Assembly: GCF_039527675.1 (NCBI RefSeq)
Contig: NZ_BAAAKI010000018.1
Location: 1 to 9,935, forward strand
From: Luteococcus sanguinis
GTDB lineage: Bacteria; Actinomycetota; Actinomycetes; Propionibacteriales; Propionibacteriaceae
Length of the DNA stretch: 9,935 bases
Direction of reading: 5' to 3'
In this document: one piece after another, positions 1-5,303 of the stretch
How positions within the stretch are numbered: position 1 is the stretch's first letter
Layout of the letters: each line of letters opens with the position of its first letter
Program-made: the position numbers and the translations under genes
Notes under the pieces: model-generated
Databases searched by the model: none
What the model was told of the DNA's origin: nothing
Seen by the model: the letters and a program-made list of their open reading frames with translations, nothing else

Positions 1-56
1 GCCCAGCAGGGCACCAGTCAGAGGCAGGGTCACGACTCCCCAAGACGCTTTCCATC
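1..56. other. Flank outside the left IS copy
   Basis: Short sequence outside the inferred left IS end. I see no complete gene, RNA or repeat here. It may be host or target DNA or the tail of an interrupted gene; nothing in 56 bases decides this. The 8 bases next to the inferred IS end (49-56) do not match the 8 bases after the right end of the same IS copy (1500-1507), so this copy has no visible target duplication of its own. Confidence 0.4.
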
Positions 57-67
57 ATGTATGTCAG

Positions 68-120
68 AGAAACGGTGTAAGTGGCTCCAACGCCCTGCGG
101 GGCAGGAGGAGTCATGATGA
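68..120 (+). repeat. IS left end, copy 1 of 53-bp direct repeat
   Basis: Matches 9883-9935 with a single difference (A at 90, T at 9905). It holds the inner inverted-repeat core (71-81), a small hairpin (94-98 with 102-106) that covers the first bases of the AGGAGG site, the ribosome binding site (104-109) and the overlapping starts ATG 114 and ATG 117. Further out (57-67) similarity to the right copy continues only in part (GTnTGTC shared). Confidence 0.9.
104..109 (+). promoter_or_regulatory. Ribosome binding site of the transposase
   Basis: AGGAGG lies 7 bases before ATG 117 and 4 bases before ATG 114, so 117 (MTETTT...) is the preferred start. The upstream GTG at 81 would precede this site and is rejected as a start. 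Confidence 0.7.
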
Positions 121-1465
121 CCGAGACAACCACCAGCAGCAGCTCGTCGGCCGTGGAGTCGGCCAGACTGGAGGCTGTGACCCCAACACCACCGTCCCCG
201 CCGGATGAGTCGGCCGAGTTGGACAAGGCCCAGCGTGAAGCGATCGCGCAGATGGTTCGCCAGGCCAAAGCCGACGGCATCGCCCTGACCGGCCCCGACG
301 GCCTGCTGAAGGCGTTGACCGCCCAAATCGTCAAAGCAGCGCTGGACGAGGAACTCAACGAGCACCTGGGCTATGACAAGCACGACCCACTCGGCCGCGG
401 CTCGGCAATTCCCGAAACGGCACCCGGTCGAAGACGGTGATCACCGACAATGTCGGCGCGGTCGAGATCCAGGTGCCCCGGGATCGCAACGGCACCTTCG
501 AACCGCAGCTGGTCAAGAAGCGCCAACGCCGCTTGTCGGACATGGATGCCATGGTGTTGAGCTTGTTTGCGAAAGGGCTGACGACCGGTGAGATCGCTGC
601 CCACTTCGCGGAGGTCTACGGCACCAGCGTGTCGAAGGACACGATCAGTCGGATCACCGACCGCGTCGTCGACGAGATGACCACCTGGATGGCGCGGCCG
701 TTGGAGCCGATCTACGCCGCCATCTTCATCGACGCGATCGTGGTCAAAGTGCGGGATGGGCAGGTGCGCAACCAGCCCTACTATGCCGCGATCGGGGTCG
801 ACCTGGAGGGTCACAAGGACATTCTGGGGATCTGGCCCGGCAACGGGGACGGGGAGTCGGCGAAGTTCTGGTTCGCCTGCCGGACCGAACTGAAGAACCG
901 CGGCGTCACCGACGTGTTTTTCATGGTCTGCGACGGGCTCAAGGGCCTGCCCGACAGCATCGGGCAGGTGTTCCCCGCAGCGAAGGTGCAGACCTGTCTG
1001 ATCCACTTGCTGCGCAACAGTTTCGGTTACGCGTCGAAGCGGCACTGGCCCGAGATCGCCGTGAACCTCAGGCCCGTTTACGAGGCCCCCACGGCGGAGG
1101 CTGCCGAGGCCGCGTTCGAGGAGTTCGCCGAGAAGTGGGGCAAGGCATACCCGGCCATGATCAGGCTCTGGCGCAACGCCTGGACCGAGTTCGTGCCCTT
1201 TCTGGACTACGACGTCGAGATCCGCAAGGTCTTGTGTTCGACGAACGCGATCGAGAGTCTCAATGCCAGGTTCCGCCGGGCGGTTCGGGCCAGGGGTCAT
1301 TTCCCGAACGAGCAGGCCGCGTTGAAGACGCTCTACCTTGTCGTGAGATCGTTGGACCCCAAGGGCACCGGCCAAACGCGGTGGGGCATGCGCTGGAAGC
1401 CCGCCCTGAACGCGTTCGCCACCACCTTCGTTGACCGCATGCCCGCGGCCAGCACCACCCAGTAG
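117..1465 (+). pseudogene. IS256-family transposase, frameshifted
   Basis: DDE transposase of the Mutator/IS256 type, which cuts and joins the IS ends. Frame 1 runs 117-440 and ends in a non-family tail after HLGYDKHDPLGRGS. The family sequence resumes one frame back at 404 (GNSRNGTRSKTVITDN...) and runs to TAG 1463-1465. One missing base near 404, probably a lost G in the CTCGGC run, explains this. Restored, the protein would be 449 residues, full length for the family. The catalytic triad is present: D206 (FIDAIVVK), D273 (VCDGLKGLPD) and E380 (STNAIESLN). The N-terminus has a Ser/Thr/Pro-rich lead before LTGPDGLLK. Without a frameshift during translation the triad part could only start at a weak GTG at 437. 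A sequencing error or programmed -1 shift is possible, but I see no strong slippery heptamer. Confidence 0.85.
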
Positions 1466-1470
1466 AAGCC

Positions 1471-1499
1471 GCCGCTTACACCGTTAATCGGACAGTCCC
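1471..1499 (-). repeat. IS256-type terminal inverted repeat, right end of left copy
   Basis: Read on the minus strand, this segment aligns with the left end of the right copy (from 9872): GGG, one mismatch, CTGTCC, a variable stretch, then AACGGTGTAAG, one mismatch, GGC. The transposase stop (1463-1465) lies just inside it. The good match to the right copy's left end supports 1499 as the approximate outer boundary. Confidence 0.7.
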
Positions 1500-1500
1500 G

Positions 1501-1507
1501 AAGGAGG
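1501..1507 (+). promoter_or_regulatory. Ribosome binding site of the M23 gene, next to the IS end
   Basis: AAGGAGG lies 6 bases before ATG 1514 and begins 2 bases after the inferred IS end. The native promoter of the downstream gene must lie on the other side of the IS or be lost, so transcription would have to come from or through the IS. Confidence 0.75.
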
Positions 1508-1513
1508 ACGACG

Positions 1514-2260
1514 ATGTCCGCACGCACCCGAATTGCCTTGGCGCTGGTGGTGCTGGGAGCCACGGCCTGCGCTCCCGCGACACCCCAGGCGCCCCAGAAC
1601 CCGGAGCCGAGCCGGACGAGCACGCCGGTTCCTTCCTCCACTCCGTCGGTCACGACCGCGTCGCCCACCCCCTCCGCTTCGGACTCCCCGACGAGGAGTT
1701 CCGCGCCAAGCCCGTCGGGTGGCATCGTGCGCACCTCCTTCGGTGCGGTGCATGACCCATCGAAGTGCACGGTCAGCTCCGAGTACTGGCGTGGCAACCG
1801 CCGCTTCTACCTGAACGGCGAGGCCTCCCAGGAGGGGTGTTTCACCTCGCCGTGGTTCGGGGGAACGCATCCGGTGATGCTCTCCTACGGGCGCACGGTG
1901 GCGCCCTGGTATGACTCGCACGTCCATCACGGCGTCGACGTCGACATGCCCGAGGGAACCCCCGTGCGTTCCGGGGTGGCGGGCACAGCCCATGTCAGGC
2001 CGTCGACGATGGGCGCCTCCTATGGTCGCAAGCGTCTGTTGGTGCGCTCCGACGGCCGGGACCACGTGATTGGCCACCTCGGCGAGGTGGCGGTGGCCGA
2101 CGGCCAGCGGGTGGAGCCGGGTGATCTGTTGGGGCGCAGTGGAATGGACGGGTGTGAGCAGCAGGACGGTCCGCACCTGCACTTCGAGGTGCGCCCGTCG
2201 GGCACCGGTTACCAGTCGGCAGTCGATCCGTGGGAGTCGCTGCGGATGAGCCGCGCCTGA
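1514..2260 (+). CDS. M23-family peptidase lipoprotein (LytM-like cell-wall hydrolase)
   Basis: A 248-residue secreted lipoprotein, predicted to cut peptidoglycan peptide bridges on the outer face of the membrane. Residues 1-19 form a short lipoprotein signal (positive MSARTR, hydrophobic core, ATAC with lipidated C19). Residues 20-70 are a Pro/Ser/Thr-rich wall-spanning linker. Residues 71-125 form a small lead domain with C85 and C109. The M23 domain follows, with all zinc and catalytic residues: H138 and D142 (HHGVD), H188 (GHLGEV) and H221/H223 (GPHLHFEV), so it is probably active. ATG 1514 is supported by the strong ribosome binding site and signal peptide. It sits alone, convergent with the broken gene on the minus strand, and has no obvious link to copper; it looks like DNA caught between the IS copies. 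The substrate bond is unknown. Confidence 0.88.
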   Translation: MSARTRIALALVVLGATACAPATPQAPQNPEPSRTSTPVPSSTPSVTTASPTPSASDSPTRSSAPSPSGGIVRTSFGAVHDPSKCTVSSEYWRGNRRFYLNGEASQEGCFTSPWFGGTHPVMLSYGRTVAPWYDSHVHHGVDVDMPEGTPVRSGVAGTAHVRPSTMGASYGRKRLLVRSDGRDHVIGHLGEVAVADGQRVEPGDLLGRSGMDGCEQQDGPHLHFEVRPSGTGYQSAVDPWESLRMSRA

Positions 2261-2291
2261 GGTCGTTGCCGTCGCCCGAGCCCCGTTCCGT

Positions 2292-2313
2292 CGTGCGCGG
2301 TCGACTGCGCACG
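2292..2313. terminator. Hairpin between convergent genes, possible bidirectional terminator
   Basis: CGTGCGC (2292-2298) pairs with GCGCACG (2307-2313) around an 8-base loop. It lies in the 61-bp gap between the M23 stop (2260) and the stop of the minus-strand gene (2322), where a shared terminator is expected. There is no U-run, only GAAAAG afterwards, so the call rests on stem and position. Confidence 0.4.
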
Positions 2314-2321
2314 TCGAAAAG

Positions 2322-2553
2322 TCAGCGGAGGTCCGCCGTCGCCTCCCGCCACGCGTCGGTCAGGGCTACGAGGTCCGTCCGGTGAGCGGTGATCCGGCAG
2401 CCCCGGCCGTTGGCCTTGACGGTGATCCCCTCGCGCTGCCAGTGCTCGCGGGCCTCCCCGACGAGGTGGGCGGGCAGCTCCCCAGCGGCATTGGTGACCC
2501 GCCACCAGCAGACCGGCGAACCGTCGCGCGCCATCACCGAGTGGCTCTGCCAA
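2322..2553 (-). pseudogene. Alkyltransferase-like protein (MGMT DNA-binding fold), 5'-truncated
   Basis: The last 70 or so residues (ATG at 2534 back to the stop at 2322) read as the C-terminal part of an alkyltransferase-like protein: VMARDGSPVCWWRVTNAAGELP, then a helix with LVGEAREHW and EGITVKANGRGCRI. In these proteins a Trp replaces the catalytic Cys of O6-methylguanine-DNA methyltransferase. They bind alkylated guanine and flag it for excision repair. Here the WWRVTNAAG motif is intact. Intact relatives are about 100-110 residues and begin with a segment containing a YGDVA-type motif. That part is missing: similarity stops a few residues before VMARDG, near 2540-2553, and the sequence upstream is unlike the family. 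ATG 2534 has no clear ribosome binding site. It looks like a gene cut by insertion of the copper module or an earlier element. Confidence 0.65.
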
Positions 2554-2560
2554 CTTCGAT

Positions 2561-2594
2561 TGGCCCCATGGTGACGGTCTGTTCTGGCCCCATG
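2561..2594. repeat. Direct repeat of TGGCCCCATG next to the broken gene
   Basis: TGGCCCCATG occurs at 2561-2570 and again at 2585-2594, 24 bp apart, right where the alkyltransferase-like gene loses similarity and before the copper module begins. Repeated short blocks just inside an end are typical of IS21-type elements, so this may be the remnant of such an end. No transposase trace accompanies it. The repeat is seen directly; its origin is inference. Confidence 0.35.
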
Positions 2595-2610
2595 TCTAAG
2601 CGGAGACCGG

Positions 2611-2632
2611 CTTGACCGAATCTTCACATTCC
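2611..2632 (+). promoter_or_regulatory. Copper regulator operator, site 1 (membrane protein-regulator-kinase operon)
   Basis: Two 11-bp direct half-sites, CTTGACCGAAT and CTTCACATTCC, form the direct repeat expected for an OmpR/PhoB-type regulator. The first half-site starts 62 bp before ATG 2673. Similar pairs sit at 5242 and 6876. On the minus strand the pair reads TGAAGATTC-GG-TCAAG. From memory the copper regulator CopR of Corynebacterium glutamicum binds TGAAGATTT repeated with 2-bp spacing; one half here differs by one base. The second half-site could double as a -35 element. Confidence 0.65.
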
Positions 2633-2672
2633 CTTGCCCCGACCTCGATGTGGGGCTTCGAGGCTTGTGGCC

Positions 2673-3392
2673 ATGACCTCGAACGAGAACTCTTCCCGTA
2701 CCGTGCCGCTGGTTGCCCTGGGTGTCGGCACCATCGCAGCTGCCGCCCTGGCCCTGGCCGCCCCTGACCTGACCTCCGGGTCGGGGATGGAGGGCATGCC
2801 GATGACCCACTACATGGGGCTGTTGGCCGTGCGTCAGCCGTGGAACCTGCTGTTGTTCATGGCGCTTCCGGTCGTGCTGGCCGAGACGCTCGCGATCACC
2901 GAGTTGGTGATGCTGTTGGCTCGTCGGGGTGAGCGTCCGGCGCCGGGATGGGTGACGAAGGTGGGCCACTGGGCCGGGTTGCTGGCCGGGCCGGTGTGGG
3001 TGTTCATCGGCCTGCACCTGCTTATCACTGCCGTGGTTCCGCTGACGGTCAATGGTGGCTGGCGTGGCCCCGCGGACGTGATCGCTGTCCTGTCGTACCT
3101 GGCCGGTGGCGTGCCGATGCTGGTGATCAGCCTGCTGGAGGCCCAGCTCTTGGGCCGCGACGAGACCGGGCGCCTGCGCCTGCACGTGGCGATGGTGGCC
3201 GTGTTCCTGGTGGTGGCCCACGTCGCGATGATCTTCGGCATGCTCGACCCTGCCGTCATGGGCTATTCGCCGAAGGCGCCGGCCTCGGTGCAGCACGACA
3301 TGGGCAGCATGTCCGGCATGAACCACGACATGGGTGGCATGACGGACATGGACCACTCGACGATGATGCCCAGCTCCGCCCCGTCGAAGTGA
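2673..3392 (+). CDS. Polytopic membrane protein with Met/His-rich copper-binding tail
   Basis: A 239-residue integral membrane protein, probably acting in copper handling at the cytoplasmic membrane. Hydrophobic segments fall near residues 10-30, 58-83, 98-123, 133-156 and 168-191, suggesting five helices. The segment MTHYMGLLAVRQPWNLLLFMALPVVLAETLAITE (44-77) has His and Glu near or within the membrane. The tail (207-232) holds six Asp/Asn-Met-His type clusters such as MNHDMGGM, a typical low-affinity Cu(I)/Ag(I) site. The octet MNHDMGGM recurs in the downstream oxidase. It resembles proteins I recall as DUF6803, seen in actinobacterial copper loci, but this needs a search. ATG 2673 is chosen over an in-frame TTG at 2634, which would overlap the promoter region; the ribosome site (GAGG 2660-2663) is weak. 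It is first in an operon with the regulator and kinase. Transport, sensing help or copper storage are all possible. Confidence 0.75.
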   Translation: MTSNENSSRTVPLVALGVGTIAAAALALAAPDLTSGSGMEGMPMTHYMGLLAVRQPWNLLLFMALPVVLAETLAITELVMLLARRGERPAPGWVTKVGHWAGLLAGPVWVFIGLHLLITAVVPLTVNGGWRGPADVIAVLSYLAGGVPMLVISLLEAQLLGRDETGRLRLHVAMVAVFLVVAHVAMIFGMLDPAVMGYSPKAPASVQHDMGSMSGMNHDMGGMTDMDHSTMMPSSAPSK

Positions 3393-3423
3393 TCCCCGGC
3401 CGGGTCCGTGGTGAGGTGGTGTC

Positions 3424-4140
3424 ATGAACAGCGCTTCTGGTGCGGTTGTACCGAGTGTCCTGGTCGTCGACGACGAGCCGGTGCTGTCGGGCACGGTGAA
3501 GAACTACCTCGAGCGGGCCGGCATGTCGGCCCAGACCTGCGGGGACGGGCTGGCCGCGCTTGACCTTGTCCGGGCCACGGCCCCCGACGTGGTGGTGCTG
3601 GACCTGGGCCTGCCGGGCATGGACGGGGTGGAGGTGTGCCGCCAGCTGCGCACCTTCAGCGACTGCTACGTGTTGATGCTCACGGCCCGCGCCGACGAGG
3701 TCGACAAGCTGATCGGGTTGTCGGTCGGCGCGGACGACTACATGACCAAACCGTTCAGCCCGCGTGAGCTGGTGGCTCGCATCCAGGTGCTGCTGAGACG
3801 CCCCCGCGCCGGGAGTACGGGCGCCACAGCCGCGGTGGTGCACCGCATCGGCGCCCTCACCCTGGACCCGTCGTCGCGTCGGGTGGAGCTCGACGCGTCA
3901 CCGGTGGAGCTGACCCGTACCGAGTTCGACCTGTTGCAGGCCCTCGCGGAACACCCCGGCCGGGTGCTGAACCGCCGCCAGCTCACCGACGCCGTGTGGG
4001 GCGAGGACTGGGTCGGCGACGACCACCTGGTCGACGTGCACATCGCGCACCTGCGCAAGAAGCTTGGTGACGACCCCTCCCAGCCCCGGTTCGTGCAGAC
4101 GGTGCGCGGCGTCGGCTACCGGATGGGCCAAGGGCAGTGA
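3424..4140 (+). CDS. OmpR/PhoB-family response regulator, probable copper regulator (CopR-like)
   Basis: A 238-residue DNA-binding response regulator. The receiver domain (about 10-125) has the acidic pair D16/D17, phosphoacceptor D60 (VVLDLGLPGMDG), T87 and K109 (MTKPFSPREL). A linker of about 15 residues leads to a winged-helix domain (about 140-236) with the usual LTRTEFDLLQ start, the RRQLTDAVWG turn, DVHIAHLRKKL recognition region and RGVGYR wing. All residues needed for phosphorylation are present. It lies 31 bp after the membrane-protein gene, with GAGG (3413-3416) 7 bp before its ATG, and its stop overlaps the kinase start. The paired 11-bp operator candidates at 2611, 5242 and 6876 fit this subfamily, so it probably activates its own operon, the oxidase and the ATPase operon. 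Copper as the signal is inferred from the neighbours. Confidence 0.9.
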   Translation: MNSASGAVVPSVLVVDDEPVLSGTVKNYLERAGMSAQTCGDGLAALDLVRATAPDVVVLDLGLPGMDGVEVCRQLRTFSDCYVLMLTARADEVDKLIGLSVGADDYMTKPFSPRELVARIQVLLRRPRAGSTGATAAVVHRIGALTLDPSSRRVELDASPVELTRTEFDLLQALAEHPGRVLNRRQLTDAVWGEDWVGDDHLVDVHIAHLRKKLGDDPSQPRFVQTVRGVGYRMGQGQ

Positions 4141-5246
4141 TGCCGCGCAACCCGCGCGGCAGTTGGGGACGCCGACTGCTGTGGACCCAGATGGCCGTGG
4201 TGGCGGCGATGGCCGCCACCATGGTGCTGACGGCACTGCTGGTCGGCCCGGCATGGTTCCGGATGCACATGCTCGAAGCCGGCCACGCCCAGCCCGATGT
4301 CGTCGAGCACGCTCAGCAGGCCTTCCACGACGCGGGCCTGGTGTCACTGGCCGTGGGTCTGGGCACCGCGATGCTCGCCGCCCTCGGGGTCGCCACCGTC
4401 CTCAACCGGAACCTGTCGCGCGGGGTCGAAGCCCTCGTGGACGGCGCCCAACATGTCGCCGCCGGACACTACGACCAACCCGTCATGATGACCTCGGCCA
4501 GCCCCGAGCTGGCCCAGGTCGCCGACGCCTTCAACCACATGGCCAGCCAGATCGCCTCCACGGAGCAGACCCGACGACGCATGCTCACCGACCTGGGCCA
4601 TGAGCTGCGCACCCCGCTGGCCGCCACCCGGGTCACCCTCGAAGGACTGCAGGACGGTGTGGTCGACTTCACCCCCGCAACCGTCGAGATCCTGCTACGG
4701 CAGAACCAGCGGCTGGCCGCCCTGGCCGCCGACATCTCTGAGGTCTCCCGCGCCGAGGAAGGCCGCATCCCACTGTCGCTGAGCCACCAGGACCTCGACC
4801 AGATCGTGACGGCCAGCGTCGCCGCAGCCCGGCACGCCTACGACGCCGCCGGGGTGACGCTGCACGCCCAGACCGTTCCCGGCCTGCGCGTCGACGTGGA
4901 CGCCGCTCGCATCGGGCAGGTCCTGGACAACCTGCTGCGCAACGCCCTGCAACACACGGTGGGCGGCAACCGGGTCGAGGTCGCGATGAGACACGAGCAC
5001 GACCGGGCCGTGGTCCGCGTCACCGACAACGGCGTCGGCATCCCCACCGAGGCCCTCACCCACGTCTTCGAACGCTTCTACCGCGTCGAGGACACCCGCA
5101 CTCGCGACGTCGACGGTGGAACCGGTGTCGGCCTGGCGATCTCCAGGGCCATTGCCCGCGCCCACGGCGGTGACCTGACGGCCCACAGCGACGGCCCTGG
5201 CCACGGCGCAACCTTCGCGCTGACCCTGCCCACCGTGACTTCTTGA
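4140..5246 (+). CDS. HAMP-type sensor histidine kinase, probable copper sensor (CopS-like)
   Basis: A 368-residue kinase from ATG 4140, which overlaps the regulator stop by one base (TGATG); GTG 4137 would add one Met. Two membrane helices (about 15-38 and 67-88) enclose an extracytoplasmic loop of only some 28 residues holding M42, H43, M44, H49, H57 and H63, a plausible metal-sensing site. A HAMP linker (about 89-141) follows. The dimerisation domain has phosphoacceptor H154 (LGHELRTP). The ATPase domain has the N box (N264, N268), DNGVGIP (296-302), FERFYR (310-315) and the GTGVGLAI glycine loop (327-334). Everything needed for activity is present. It is the obvious partner of the preceding regulator. 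Its stop codon (5244-5246) lies inside the operator of the next gene. The ligand is not proved by sequence; silver could also be sensed. Confidence 0.9.
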   Translation: MPRNPRGSWGRRLLWTQMAVVAAMAATMVLTALLVGPAWFRMHMLEAGHAQPDVVEHAQQAFHDAGLVSLAVGLGTAMLAALGVATVLNRNLSRGVEALVDGAQHVAAGHYDQPVMMTSASPELAQVADAFNHMASQIASTEQTRRRMLTDLGHELRTPLAATRVTLEGLQDGVVDFTPATVEILLRQNQRLAALAADISEVSRAEEGRIPLSLSHQDLDQIVTASVAAARHAYDAAGVTLHAQTVPGLRVDVDAARIGQVLDNLLRNALQHTVGGNRVEVAMRHEHDRAVVRVTDNGVGIPTEALTHVFERFYRVEDTRTRDVDGGTGVGLAISRAIARAHGGDLTAHSDGPGHGATFALTLPTVTS

Positions 5247-5263
5247 CCAGATCTTGACCAACC
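5242..5263 (+). promoter_or_regulatory. Copper regulator operator, site 2 (oxidase gene)
   Basis: Half-sites CTTGACCAGAT and CTTGACCAACC, 11 bp apart, are the most symmetric of the three pairs. The first starts 62 bp before ATG 5304, exactly the spacing seen at site 1. It overlaps the kinase stop codon. A TTGACC in the second half-site could serve as -35, with a weak -10 (TTCATC region, about 5276-5281) some 17 bp on; that assignment is tentative. It suggests the oxidase has its own regulated promoter besides any read-through from the kinase. Confidence 0.7.
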
Positions 5264-5303
5264 CCTGCCGGGGGCTTCATCCGGGCCCGACAGGCTCAAG
5301 GAC

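Larger units (their letters stand above)
57..1499 (+). mobile_element. IS256-family insertion sequence, left copy
   Basis: The element contains one transposase gene (frameshifted) bounded by inverted ends. The right end (about 1471-1499, reverse complement) carries GTCCG, seven bases, then GTGTAA. As I recall, the same spacing occurs in the ends of the type element IS256. The left end has the matching GTCAG, seven bases, GTGTAA at 63-80. The best-conserved inverted core is AACGGTGTAAG (71-81) and its complement at 1475-1485, continuing as GGC after one mismatch. The outer boundaries 57 and 1499 are set by analogy with IS256, which has 6 bases outside the GTCCG block; they could be wrong by several bases. 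No flanking target duplication is visible. Confidence 0.75.

Noticed and set aside
81..116. GTG 81 as transposase start
   Set aside because: It would place the strong AGGAGG site inside the coding region and would start within the IS terminal repeat; ATG 117 has proper spacing.
371..1375. 334-codon open frame on the minus strand inside the IS
   Set aside because: Antisense shadow of the transposase, with no recognisable domain.
2554..3494. Minus-strand reading frame upstream of and continuous with the alkyltransferase-like gene
   Set aside because: It is a shadow of the membrane protein gene on the plus strand, rich in His/Arg/Gln with no family likeness. Only the part below about 2553 resembles a protein family.
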